Both the position numbers and the translations under genes were made by a program. A stretch of 64,000 nt of DNA, taken from Acinetobacter sp. B51(2017). GTDB lineage: Bacteria > Pseudomonadota > Gammaproteobacteria > Pseudomonadales > Moraxellaceae. Below the pieces are notes generated by a model that had not been told where the DNA came from, made no database searches, and saw only the letters and a list, made by a program, of their open reading frames with translations. Shown here piece by piece: positions 47,019 through 54,976 of the stretch (position 1 is its first letter; every line of letters starts with the position of its first letter). The stretch is taken from NCBI RefSeq assembly GCF_003711395.1, contig NZ_PJRJ01000003.1:62001-126000 (forward strand), in the 5' to 3' direction.

Positions 47019-47765
47019 ATGGATTATAAAGTTCATCTTTTAGATGTAAAAAACCAGCTACAAAACTACATTTGGCTACTTGAACATATTCCATCAAAAC
47101 AAGCCATTGTCGTCGATCCAACTGAAGCCCAATTGGTCACAGATTTTTGTCAGCAAAACCTGCTTGAACTTAAACAAATTTGGCTAACCCACTGGCATAA
47201 AGACCATATTGGCGGTGTACCTGAATTAATCGTAGCAGGTGGAATTGAAATCTATGGACCGCGTGAAGAACTCAGTAAAATTCCATTGATTAGCCACCCA
47301 TTGCAACATGAACAACAATTTCAATTTCATGATTTAACAATCGATGTGATTGCAGTGCCTGGGCATACCTTAGGACATATTGTGTATTATATTCAAAATT
47401 TAAACACTTTATTCTGTGGTGACACCCTATTTGCGATGGGCTGTGGACGAGTGTTTGAGGGTACCTTTGAGCAAATGTATCACTCTTTAAATCGTTTAGC
47501 GGCTCTGCCTAGCGACACCTTAGTCTACTGTACCCATGAATATACACTGTCTAATGCGCAATTTGCACTACACGTTGAACCTGACAATCTAGCGCTCAAA
47601 AATCGTTTAATCACTGTGCAAAAATTACGTGACCAAGGGCTTGCTACTCTACCCAGCTGCATTGAATTAGAACTGGCCACTAACCCTTTTTTACGTGCCA
47701 ACAGTTTGGCGGAATTTCAACGTCTACGTGAACTGAAAGACCAGTTTTATAAAAATAAGCCCTAA
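47019..47765 (+). CDS. gloB: Hydroxyacylglutathione hydrolase (glyoxalase II)
   Basis: A 248-aa metallo-beta-lactamase-fold enzyme that hydrolyses S-lactoylglutathione in methylglyoxal detoxification. Metal motifs: THWHKDHIGG (THxHxDH, Trp in the variable place), PGHTLGHI, CGDTLFAMGCGRVFEG and CTHEYTLSNAQFA, with the C-terminal lysine/arginine contact region (NPFLRAN). It is a normal length. Its TAA lies inside the hairpin terminator that follows. Confidence 0.95.
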   Translation: MDYKVHLLDVKNQLQNYIWLLEHIPSKQAIVVDPTEAQLVTDFCQQNLLELKQIWLTHWHKDHIGGVPELIVAGGIEIYGPREELSKIPLISHPLQHEQQFQFHDLTIDVIAVPGHTLGHIVYYIQNLNTLFCGDTLFAMGCGRVFEGTFEQMYHSLNRLAALPSDTLVYCTHEYTLSNAQFALHVEPDNLALKNRLITVQKLRDQGLATLPSCIELELATNPFLRANSLAEFQRLRELKDQFYKNKP

Positions 47766-47783
47766 ACTTAGGGCTTATTTTTA
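47754..47783. terminator. Bidirectional intrinsic terminator overlapping the gloB stop
   Basis: AAATAAGCCCTAA/TTAGGGCTTATTT stem with A-run and T-run flanks. It ends gloB and the convergent 88-aa gene. Confidence 0.85.
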
Positions 47784-48047
47784 TAAGATTTGATGTGTTT
47801 TAGCATATTCATCTAATTGGGCTTGGCTAACCACCTGACACTGCTGCATAGCATCGACCCGCACCAATAACAAACCACCTAACGCAGGTTGATAACGACG
47901 TGCACTGCCAAAAGGCGTATAGGCGACTTTGGATTGTTCGGTAAAATATAACCAATCTTCATGCCCAATCAGCACTGCAACAGGCTCAAGCGCCTGTTGC
48001 TGCATGGCTTCGATTTGCTGTTGTACCTGCTGTTCAACGCTTTGCAT
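47781..48047 (-). CDS. 88-aa protein of unknown function
   Basis: Starts at ATG 48047 (GAAGGAAAATC upstream). The N-terminal quarter is a Gln-rich helix (MQSVEQQVQQQIEAMQQQ). The rest looks like a small alpha/beta domain (PVAVLIGHEDWLYFTEQSK...GGLLLVRVDAMQQCQ). No signal peptide or membrane segment. No family recognised. It is convergent to gloB and shares its terminator; the genes upstream on the same strand are not obviously co-transcribed. Confidence 0.65.
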   Translation of the reverse strand: MQSVEQQVQQQIEAMQQQALEPVAVLIGHEDWLYFTEQSKVAYTPFGSARRYQPALGGLLLVRVDAMQQCQVVSQAQLDEYAKTHQIL

Positions 48048-48104
48048 GATTTTCCTTCGACCAGATCAGTTTGGCGTCATTATAGCGTTTACTGTAATGG
48101 CTGG

Positions 48105-48632
48105 CTAAAGTTTTCGATATTGCTGCTGCATATCATTAAAGGCTTCAGTAAAGCCTAACAAAGAAATTTTATTTTCAATCAAGTTACCCTTCTCTGACAT
48201 TTTATAGCGGCTAAACAAATAGTAGCCTCGCTTCATTTGCTCAATTACGGGTAAAGCTTCACGATATAAACCCTCACGCGCCTGTATAAGCTGGCCTTGA
48301 TCAATGCGAATCGTGGTGCTGCTATTTTTTTGATGCTGAGTGCCGATGCTGACACTATAGCTATCTTCTAAACGCATCACAGTCAAGTGACTTTTTTGCA
48401 TCACACAGACTTTGGTATCTTCAAAAACTCGCACCCAACATTTAATACGCCAGCTGGCACGTGCCACCTGACTATTTAAACGATCTACTTCCTCTTTACT
48501 GCGTGCTGGATATTCCACTCGACTAATCAAATCCGTTAATTGATCATCAATTGTACTTACACTGGCTTGCGCAGCATTGATCCCCAAGAATATGAGAAAT
48601 ATCCCACAAATTTTAAAAATATTGTTAAACAT
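48105..48632 (-). CDS. 175-aa secreted or periplasmic protein, unknown family
   Basis: Signal peptide MFNNIFKICGIFLIFLGINAAQA (cleavage after AQA, about residue 23). The mature part is alpha/beta, with two Cys in IKCWVRVFEDTKVCVM that probably form a disulfide, and a long basic C-terminal segment (REGLYREALPVIEQMKRGYYLFSRYKMSEKGN). No catalytic motif is visible. It is preceded by the very AT-rich 48633-49047 region and has no clear terminator before the small gene at 47781. Confidence 0.7.
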   Translation of the reverse strand: MFNNIFKICGIFLIFLGINAAQASVSTIDDQLTDLISRVEYPARSKEEVDRLNSQVARASWRIKCWVRVFEDTKVCVMQKSHLTVMRLEDSYSVSIGTQHQKNSSTTIRIDQGQLIQAREGLYREALPVIEQMKRGYYLFSRYKMSEKGNLIENKISLLGFTEAFNDMQQQYRKL

Positions 48633-48826
48633 TTTAAATATATCAAGTCACTACCAATTTATTATAATGTTTATATAAAATTTTAAAATACACAAAGCAT
48701 ATATAAATACAACTTAGCCAATAATTTAAACTAAAAAAAAGCTAAAAAACAGCCATAAAAAATAAAAATGTCAATTTAAATCAATTACTTATATAGAATA
48801 TAAAATTATTATCAATATTTTTTAAA

Positions 48827-48863
48827 ATATTTAATCCCTATTAATTTAGTTGGGATTAAATAT
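48827..48863. repeat. Perfect 12-bp inverted repeat in an AT-rich intergenic region
   Basis: ATATTTAATCCC (48827-48838) and GGGATTAAATAT (48852-48863) with a 13-nt spacer, 185 bp upstream of the 67-aa gene and 195 bp upstream of the secreted-protein gene on the other strand. It is a possible operator for either divergent gene. The surrounding 48633-49047 contains no supported ORF. Confidence 0.6.
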
Positions 48864-49047
48864 GAATAATAAAATAAATATTTAATAAAAATAAACGCAA
48901 AATATGTCACACTTTATTAAAAAAAATAGTTTTACATAATGTTTCAAATATTATTTAACAGAAAAATACAAATTGCCCCTTTAAAAATTTCCTCTGCATC
49001 CCTATTAATATTATTAAGTCACAAACAAGACATACAGGAGTTCTCTC

Positions 49048-49251
49048 GTGAAAAAAGTAGTGAAAGCAAAAAATTTAACCGCGTTTCGTATTTGGTTAGA
49101 AAAATTGGGTTATTCAGTCAAAAGTTTAGCTGACAATCGGGGTTTTACCTTTAGTTTTAAAAAAGAATATGGTTTGGTAACTTGCGATTTAGCAGGCAAT
49201 GCCTTAGCGCTACAGCTTGGGGAAGAATTTGAGGATCATTTAAAAGCATAA
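49048..49251 (+). CDS. 67-aa basic protein of unknown function
   Basis: Starts at GTG 49048 with GGAG 7 nt upstream, a good site. The sequence MKKVVKAKNLTAFRIWLEKLGYSVKSLADNRGFTFSFKKEYG suggests a short helix followed by beta strands, a size and layout like small nucleic-acid-binding proteins or HicA-like toxins, but no HicA His motif is present and no antitoxin gene lies beside it. An earlier in-frame or overlapping start is not needed. A strong terminator follows. Confidence 0.65.
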   Translation: MKKVVKAKNLTAFRIWLEKLGYSVKSLADNRGFTFSFKKEYGLVTCDLAGNALALQLGEEFEDHLKA

Positions 49252-49308
49252 CTTTACTACCTCACGTCTATTTAGAGAACCACATTGAGGTGTAAATACA
49301 TTTCAATG

Positions 49309-49334
49309 AAAGCCCCGATGATGGGGCTTTTTTA
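49309..49334 (+). terminator. Intrinsic terminator of the 67-aa gene
   Basis: AAAGCCCC/GGGGCTTT with a GATGAT loop and a T-run. Confidence 0.88.
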
Positions 49335-49355
49335 TATGTTATTTAATTTTAGGCA

Positions 49356-49385
49356 ATAAAAAAGCAAGGTCTTTAACCTTGCTTT
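49356..49385 (-). terminator. Intrinsic terminator of the tRNA cluster
   Basis: On the minus strand AAAGCAAGGT/ACCTTGCTTT with a 5-nt loop and U-run, 8 bp past the last tRNA. Confidence 0.88.
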
Positions 49386-49392
49386 AATATGA

Positions 49393-49477
49393 TGGTGGGG
49401 ACGGAGAGACTCGAACTCTCACACCTCGCGGCGCTGGAACCTAAATCCAGTGCGTCTACCAATTTCGCCACGTCCCC
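49393..49477 (-). tRNA. tRNA-Leu (anticodon UAG), distal copy
   Basis: 85 nt with encoded CCA. The class II fold has a long variable arm (CGCCGCGAGGTG region), acceptor GGGGACG/CGTCCCC and anticodon loop TTTAGGT, reading CUN codons. Its sequence is identical to the copy at 49619-49703. Confidence 0.97.
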
Positions 49478-49510
49478 ATCAGGGTGCTAACCTAGTGTTA
49501 GTCTTTAAGT

Positions 49511-49584
49511 TGGCAGAGGATCAAGGACTCGAACCTTGACGAACGGTTTTGGAGACCGTCATGCTACCATTACACCAATCCTCT
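49511..49584 (-). tRNA. tRNA-Trp (anticodon CCA) with atypical body
   Basis: 74 nt. Acceptor AGAGGAT/ATCCTCT with discriminator G and encoded CCA; D-arm GTGT/GCAT with two G-U pairs; anticodon arm ACGGT-CTCCAAA-ACCGT, giving anticodon CCA; T-arm CAAGG-TTCGAGT-CCTTG. The anticodon arm and G73 match tRNA-Trp identity, but the D-arm (TGGTGTAATGGTAGCA) is unlike the usual gammaproteobacterial tRNA-Trp and looks more like Gln/Gly-type bodies. The 33-bp spacers on each side contain no promoter, so it is co-transcribed with the tRNA-Leu genes. Confidence 0.88.
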
Positions 49585-49618
49585 ACTTCGGCCAGTTTAC
49601 TTAATTACTTAAGTAAAT

Positions 49619-49703
49619 TGGTGGGGACGGAGAGACTCGAACTCTCACACCTCGCGGCGCTGGAACCTAAATCCAGTGCGTCTACCAATTTCGCCACGTC
49701 CCC
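49619..49703 (-). tRNA. tRNA-Leu (anticodon UAG), proximal copy
   Basis: An 85-nt class II tRNA identical in sequence to the copy at 49393-49477. It is the first gene of the Leu-Trp-Leu transcript, about 11 bp downstream of a plausible promoter. Confidence 0.97.
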
Positions 49704-49714
49704 GATGGCTGTGT

Positions 49715-49743
49715 ATATTATAGAGATCATTTTTCAATGACAA
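49715..49743 (-). promoter_or_regulatory. Probable sigma-70 promoter of the tRNA cluster
   Basis: Minus strand: -35 TTGTCA (49738-49743), 17-bp spacer, -10 TAATAT (49715-49720; the overlapping TATAAT would give a 15-bp spacer). It lies immediately upstream of tRNA-Leu. Confidence 0.65.
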
Positions 49744-49799
49744 GTACTTTTTGAAAAAAATCGTTTAACTGTTTAAATATAAAACAAAATCAGTCATTT

Positions 49800-50609
49800 T
49801 TAGCAATTTATCTGCTGTATTGCCTGTTTTACCGCCTGAATATCAGCAAATCGTGCTGATTTTAGCTTGGCGGTTAAGCCATGAAGTAAGGCTAAAAAGC
49901 CTGCATAGCGCGCAGGCAACTCTAAGTTTAAGCTTTGACAATGTAATACAGCCCAATCTTGATAAGTTGCTGCCTTTAAACGCTGTCCACTCAGCCACTC
50001 ATAAATAATAATGCCTAAGGCATACAGCTCTGTTTGTAAGGTTTTGCCTTCGCCATGAAATAGTTCAGGTGCCATATAGCGTGGTGTGGCGCTTAAATGT
50101 GGCTGAATTTGTGCAATCGGCTGGATCTGTTCAAAATCTAACAGCTTGAGCTGACCTTGCCAGTCGACAAGGTGTTCTTGTTTTAAATCTGCATGGATTA
50201 GCCCCTGTTGTGCCAGCTCATCAAGGCCATCCAGCATTGCCAAAATTTTAGTGGTAATTTGCCTAAGACTTAAGTCATTTACCACACCCAGCCAAGGCGG
50301 TGCATGCGGTAGCAGCAGACTGCTATAGGTCTGGGCAAATTCAGTCTGTGCAGTTAAATCAATATATTGCATGGGCAATATGCAGTTTAGATCAGGGTAA
50401 GCAGCATAAAAGCTTAACTCATTCAGATAGTTCTGCTCGACAATTGCATGTACGCCCTGATATTGCACCTTTAACCAATAACAGACATCAGCAGTTTGCA
50501 GCTGATACAGCCGACGCCCAAAGCTTAAACTGCGTGCTTTGGTGAGCAATTGCCAACGATTCCGCGATATATTTTCTAGATTAAACTGCGATATATTGTG
50601 CTTGAGCAT
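49800..50609 (-). CDS. Protein kinase-like (eukaryotic-type Ser/Thr kinase fold)
   Basis: 269 aa, a complete small kinase lobe pair. Visible: the probable nucleotide Lys in CYWLKVQYQG, catalytic loop HADLKQEHL (H-x-D-x-K-x-x-x-L form), DFE in LKLLDFEQIQP where most kinases have DFG, activation segment SATPRYMAPELFHGEG (APE motif) and TELYALGIIIYEWLSG (Asp of DxWxxG replaced by Glu). A glycine loop is not obvious. It may be active or a pseudokinase. There is no membrane segment. It overlaps the end of the patatin gene by 29 bp, so the two are translationally coupled. Confidence 0.82.
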   Translation of the reverse strand: MLKHNISQFNLENISRNRWQLLTKARSLSFGRRLYQLQTADVCYWLKVQYQGVHAIVEQNYLNELSFYAAYPDLNCILPMQYIDLTAQTEFAQTYSSLLLPHAPPWLGVVNDLSLRQITTKILAMLDGLDELAQQGLIHADLKQEHLVDWQGQLKLLDFEQIQPIAQIQPHLSATPRYMAPELFHGEGKTLQTELYALGIIIYEWLSGQRLKAATYQDWAVLHCQSLNLELPARYAGFLALLHGLTAKLKSARFADIQAVKQAIQQINC

Positions 50610-52095
50610 GCTGCTGTGGATCTTGCTGAAAAGTAAGGAGCTCTAAACAATGCTGAATAGTTTTACCAATACGGGCATGGGTTTCAATGGCAGAAATTTT
50701 TGGCCATGTGGCACGTTCACCCTCTTGTTGCAATAATTTAAATAAATGCGGACGCGGGTTTTGCATTAAATAGTAATAATGACGCAAACTGTAATGCCCA
50801 AAAATATTGAGATCACCATAATAACGCTGATCAATCACCCCATAACTATGATCTAAAACACGGCGTATCGCAGGCACACTCCCCATCCGTTCACGGGTAA
50901 AATCCAACATGCCGCGCGTAAAGACTTTGCCTTGACGACGAATAATTCGTTCTGGCCAACTAATGATATCTTTACGGTAACGTTCTGCATCGGTTTGCAT
51001 AAATGGCACTACATGCGGATTAGTTTGACTGGCAATGGTGTAGTTAATGTTATATAGCCGTGCCATTTTTTCTTGTGGAAAATCACTGCGCACACTACCA
51101 TCCACCCAACGAGTACTGGCCATATATGGCGTATGTTGCCCATCATAGCGTTTACTGGTGAGTTTAACGGGTGGAAATAGGATCGGTACGGCACAAGATG
51201 CCAACACCGCGCTCCATACCAATAAATCTGGCGAGGTTAAATTATTCATGATACGCGCATCTTGTGAGGCATCATAAGGCGCAACCGCAACGTTAATATG
51301 CAAACCTGATTTTTTATACGCTTCTTCAAAGCTTACATCACCCATGTTAGTGACCAAAAATTTCTTTAAATGTTTAACATCAGCAATACCACCTGTACCG
51401 CGTAATATCTGGCTAATCTTACGAAACTTAAAGGCTTCGCTCATTAAGTTATCACCGCTCAGTACATCTAAAATATCAGCAGGTTTACTTAAACCCATCA
51501 TAGCCGTGACAATCGCGCCTGCACTTGAGCCAGATAATACTTTGGGCATAAGATCTTGTTCAAGTAAGGCTTTACATACACCCGTATGAAACAAACCTAA
51601 AGTCGAGCCGCCCGAAAACATTAACGCAGGTTGTCCATAGGCTTGCTGTGCATGTTGGAAAAATTCTATTTTTTCTTGATGCTTAAGTTCGGCACAGCCC
51701 TCTGAGGCGATATAGGCAAGGCTTTGACTCACTTCTTCAATATAATCTTCAATAATACGCTTGGTACCCACATAACTGGCATTAAACAGTAAAGGATGGG
51801 CAATATTTGCCACATCATAGGTTAAACCTTCACGTAAAATATAAATTAAATCGCGACAACGTTGCATACTGCGATAGCGTTTAAGCATAGTTAAACGATA
51901 GGCAATGACTTCGGCGTCAAAATACGGAGAACAGTTATCGTATTTCCATTCTTGTGCCCCTGAAGCCTCATCAATTTTTAAGGCAATCGCTTTCCATTCT
52001 TCATAACTTTGTGCATGTTCAAGCTGCTGTTTCAGTTGTTTAATCCGATACACTTGATGCGATTGACCACGCTGTATAAATTGTCGCAACAACAT
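50581..52095 (-). CDS. Patatin-like phospholipase with N-terminal DUF3336-type domain
   Basis: 504 aa from ATG at 52095 (AGAGGA, 6-nt spacing); a longer frame lacks support. The N-terminal ~150 residues resemble the DUF3336 region found with patatin domains in triacylglycerol lipases. The patatin domain (about 165-380) has GGSTLGLFHTGVCKALLE (oxyanion loop), nucleophile LSGSSAGAI (GxSxG) and the dyad Asp in WVDGSVRSDFP. It is predicted to be a cytosolic or peripheral acyl hydrolase acting on phospholipid or neutral lipid; Acinetobacter stores wax esters and triacylglycerol, which would be suitable substrates (inference). It is coupled to the downstream kinase gene. Confidence 0.9.
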   Translation of the reverse strand: MLLRQFIQRGQSHQVYRIKQLKQQLEHAQSYEEWKAIALKIDEASGAQEWKYDNCSPYFDAEVIAYRLTMLKRYRSMQRCRDLIYILREGLTYDVANIAHPLLFNASYVGTKRIIEDYIEEVSQSLAYIASEGCAELKHQEKIEFFQHAQQAYGQPALMFSGGSTLGLFHTGVCKALLEQDLMPKVLSGSSAGAIVTAMMGLSKPADILDVLSGDNLMSEAFKFRKISQILRGTGGIADVKHLKKFLVTNMGDVSFEEAYKKSGLHINVAVAPYDASQDARIMNNLTSPDLLVWSAVLASCAVPILFPPVKLTSKRYDGQHTPYMASTRWVDGSVRSDFPQEKMARLYNINYTIASQTNPHVVPFMQTDAERYRKDIISWPERIIRRQGKVFTRGMLDFTRERMGSVPAIRRVLDHSYGVIDQRYYGDLNIFGHYSLRHYYYLMQNPRPHLFKLLQQEGERATWPKISAIETHARIGKTIQHCLELLTFQQDPQQHAQAQYIAV

Positions 52096-52224
52096 AAACA
52101 ATCCTCTATCACGCCGCAGCATTGCACACGTTTTTTTATCAGGGCAATCGCCCAATTGTATTAGTAAATCTCAGTCAGTTGATATAGAGTTTTGCCTATA
52201 TATAGCCACCTCTACTTTACAACG

Positions 52225-53103
52225 ATGCCTAACATTCAACTCTCTGATTCTGTCCTACAAAGTTTAAATCAAGTTTTACAACAATTGCAGCAATTCCTAC
52301 CCGCTGTAAAACAAGCACCTGATTTTGCTCATATTGCATTCAAATGGCAAAACGGCCAACTCCAAGGCATTTTACAACCACGTCAAATGCAGCTCAAAGA
52401 TTTAAAAGGGATTGATCGTCAAAAGCAAAAAGTAGTGCAGAACACCTTACAATTTCTACAAGGTTTACCTGCCAATGATGTATTACTTACTGGCTCACGC
52501 GGTACGGGTAAATCCTCAATTGTGCGGGCTCTTCTAACTGAATATAGCAGCCAAGGTTTACGTTTAATTGAAATTGAGCGTGATGACTTACGTGATCTGC
52601 CTTTAATTCAAGCCTTAATTCAAGATCGTCCAGAAAAATTTATTGTGTATTGTGATGATTTAGCCTTTAACGCAGAAGATGAAAATTACCGTAGTTTAAA
52701 AAGTGTCTTGGATGGCTCATTACAATCTGGTTCAAGTAATTTTGTGATTTATGCCACCAGTAACCGTCGTCATTTGTTGCCTGAATTTATGCATGAAAAT
52801 ACGCCTGTGCTTAAGGCCGATGTGCCTCAGCATCACGAGCTGCATCCACAAGAAGCCGTTGAAGAAAAGATCTCGCTATCGGATCGTTTTGGTTTATGGT
52901 TGTCGTTTTATCCAATGGATCAAAATTTATATTTAGAGATTGTGGAGCATTATTTACAGCAAGCTGAGATGAGCATGACTGCAGAGGCACGCGCTGAAGC
53001 TTTACGTTGGTGTCAAAGTCGTGGCCAGCGTTCAGGGCGTTCGGCATATCAGTTTTCAAAGCATTGGATTGGTTCACAGCAGCTGAAGCAATCAAATTAT
53101 TGA
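52225..53103 (+). CDS. DUF815-family AAA-type ATPase
   Basis: 292 aa from ATG at 52225; a TTG 33 nt upstream is possible. DUF815 proteins are P-loop ATPases of unknown role. Walker A is GSRGTGKSSIVRALL (about residues 91-105). Walker B is FIVYCDDLAF. Sensor 1 is VIYATSNRRHLLPEF. The N-terminal ~75 residues include an aromatic/acidic segment before ALQGIDRQK-type GIDRQKQKVVQNT. The C-terminal lid contains SLSDRFGLWLSFYPM, a conserved family block. No partner gene is adjacent; it is divergent from the patatin operon. Confidence 0.92.
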   Translation: MPNIQLSDSVLQSLNQVLQQLQQFLPAVKQAPDFAHIAFKWQNGQLQGILQPRQMQLKDLKGIDRQKQKVVQNTLQFLQGLPANDVLLTGSRGTGKSSIVRALLTEYSSQGLRLIEIERDDLRDLPLIQALIQDRPEKFIVYCDDLAFNAEDENYRSLKSVLDGSLQSGSSNFVIYATSNRRHLLPEFMHENTPVLKADVPQHHELHPQEAVEEKISLSDRFGLWLSFYPMDQNLYLEIVEHYLQQAEMSMTAEARAEALRWCQSRGQRSGRSAYQFSKHWIGSQQLKQSNY

Positions 53104-53172
53104 TTCGAATGTTACAGTAAATATGGCTATAACTTTCATATATTCCATTGATACAAAGCTCGTATTTATTCA

Positions 53173-53205
53173 AATGACGAAAGCTCACATTGAACTTTCG
53201 TCATT
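53173..53205. repeat. Inverted repeat between the ATPase and DUF262 genes
   Basis: AATGACGAAAG (53173-53183) pairs perfectly with CTTTCGTCATT (53195-53205) around 11 nt. It lies between two convergent genes and could terminate either, although no T-run follows. It also marks the left border of the AT-rich DUF262 gene. Confidence 0.6.
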
Positions 53206-53232
53206 GTTTGAACATGAATCAATTATTTGTTT

Positions 53233-54888
53233 CTAGCACACACACCACATATTAACTAATTTATTTTTCAAATCATTATGTCTCTTCATTAAATTATCCA
53301 TATCCCAATCATCAACATTGCAAATATCTTTTGTAATATCGAATGAAACACGAGTATCTGATTTCATGTAAATTTGCTTTTTTCTCTCAAAATCAAAATT
53401 TTGAGATTCAGCATTTTTTGTACCTCCTAGTAATGTCAGATTACCAAGTAAATGCACCCAATGCTGATGATCTGCCTGATTAAAACGACTAAACCAATAA
53501 TCATGAGTTGGTCTCTGTGGCAATACATGTTCAATCGTAATATTCCCAGAATAGGACTTAATCACACTACTATCTTGCATCTCTCGATCAATGCGTAATA
53601 AAGTCGCTTTAACCAAAGCAACCTGTAATGATTTAGGCTCATAAAATGGTTCATCTAAGTTTTTCTTAAATTCATCATCATTTGCATGAGCAATAATTTT
53701 TTCAATTACTTCTGGAAAATCCACATCATTATTTATACTGACTAAAGCAGTATAAATCATCATTTCTCTCTGACTCTTAATTTCTTTCCTAAAACAACTT
53801 TGAATATATACCTTTAAGAAGACACTTATAAATTTATCAAAATCTTGCTCAGTTAAGTTTTTATCGTTGACCAATCTATTTCTAAAAGCTAGAACTGCTG
53901 GAATCCATTCATCCGATTTTAGTTCCAATAGCGTTAAAATATTCAAACGTGTTTGATGATCAAAAAAATCATTTTCTTTAATTTTTTGATAATTTTCTGC
54001 TGATTTCAACAGACTATTTAACAAATTAATCGGATTACCTTGATATTTATTCGCCAAATTATCACTAAAAGCATCTAATATTTTTACTAGGACACGATCT
54101 CGATCTTTTTTCTCTGAAATCGCATGAATTGTTAAAAATTTATCAATTTTATCAATGCCTAATAATGCTTCAAATTTTGCCCATTGATGTTCAACTGTCT
54201 CAACATTTGCACCAACTGTTTCAGCTGATTCAAATAATCTATTTTTTAACAGATCAGCCGTAGTCAATGGTAGACCGCGACTATTCAGAACATTAAACAA
54301 TCTAAAAGAGGACGCAAAATTTTCAGTTTGCACAAATACAACTAGAACATTTTTTAAAATAAATTGTGCTATTTTTTTTAAAGCTATTTGATCTTTATCT
54401 TTTAAAAATTCTTCAATGACCACAAAATTTTCTAAAAATGCCGACTCAACAACTGTTGGATTTTCTGGGTAGTATTTTGTATCCCCTTTTAAAATATAAT
54501 TTGTATAAAGCAATAATTCATTTGATCTTACCTTTAAACGGGGTTCTTCATGTTCCCCATCATACACATCATAAGGAAAAATTCTTTTCATTAAGTCATT
54601 TTTAATATTTACATCATCAATTAGATTATGCAGTTGTGCTAGAATAAGACTAATTGTTGTGAGTCGTTGTTGGCCATCCACAACTTCAAATATACCATCA
54701 TCATTTTTGATACAAATTAAGCTGCCAATAAAGTATTCTTTTTCATTCGCACTAAAGCTATTGAAAATATCCTCAATTAACTGTTCAGCATTATCTTTTG
54801 TCCATGAATAAGGACGTTGATACTTCGGGATAAAATACTTTTTTCCTTCCGTAAAAATATCCAATAACTTACTTTCTTTAGCTTCCAT
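53233..54888 (-). CDS. DUF262-DUF1524 protein, probable GmrSD-like type IV restriction or anti-phage nuclease
   Basis: 551 aa. The DUF262 (ParB/Srx-like NTPase) domain holds FIPKYQRPYSWTKDNAEQLIEDI and VVDGQQRLTTISLIL (the DGQQR motif, about residues 70-80). The C-terminal DUF1524 HNH-type nuclease domain holds IEHVLPQRP (His-Pro metal region) and HLLGNLTLLGGTKNAE...DFERKKQIY (Asn/Lys motif). This fused pair is known from GmrS/GmrD-type modification-dependent restriction enzymes and other stand-alone DUF262 defence proteins. The gene is visibly more AT-rich than its neighbours and sits alone between conserved genes, which suggests horizontal acquisition. The start ATG has GGGG upstream. Confidence 0.85.
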   Translation of the reverse strand: MEAKESKLLDIFTEGKKYFIPKYQRPYSWTKDNAEQLIEDIFNSFSANEKEYFIGSLICIKNDDGIFEVVDGQQRLTTISLILAQLHNLIDDVNIKNDLMKRIFPYDVYDGEHEEPRLKVRSNELLLYTNYILKGDTKYYPENPTVVESAFLENFVVIEEFLKDKDQIALKKIAQFILKNVLVVFVQTENFASSFRLFNVLNSRGLPLTTADLLKNRLFESAETVGANVETVEHQWAKFEALLGIDKIDKFLTIHAISEKKDRDRVLVKILDAFSDNLANKYQGNPINLLNSLLKSAENYQKIKENDFFDHQTRLNILTLLELKSDEWIPAVLAFRNRLVNDKNLTEQDFDKFISVFLKVYIQSCFRKEIKSQREMMIYTALVSINNDVDFPEVIEKIIAHANDDEFKKNLDEPFYEPKSLQVALVKATLLRIDREMQDSSVIKSYSGNITIEHVLPQRPTHDYWFSRFNQADHQHWVHLLGNLTLLGGTKNAESQNFDFERKKQIYMKSDTRVSFDITKDICNVDDWDMDNLMKRHNDLKNKLVNMWCVC

Positions 54889-54938
54889 TAAGCCCCCACG
54901 ACTAAAATTAGTATTTATTTTTGCAAATTTTTTATCAA

Positions 54939-54965
54939 AAAAGAGGCCTATAGCCTCTTTTTTTT
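54939..54965. terminator. Bidirectional intrinsic terminator between tsaD and the DUF262 gene
   Basis: AAAGAGGC/GCCTCTTT with a CTATA loop and T-runs on both strands. On the minus strand it isolates the DUF262 gene from tsaD transcription. Confidence 0.88.
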
Positions 54966-54976
54966 ATCGCTCAAAT

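Noticed and set aside
48939-49133. 64-aa ORF overlapping the start of the 67-aa gene
   Set aside because: The 67-aa frame has the good ribosome-binding site and protein-like composition; this frame has neither.
49393-49703. Integration site or island at the tRNA cluster
   Set aside because: Neither flank shows an integrase gene or partial tRNA repeat; the duplicate tRNA-Leu genes are complete.
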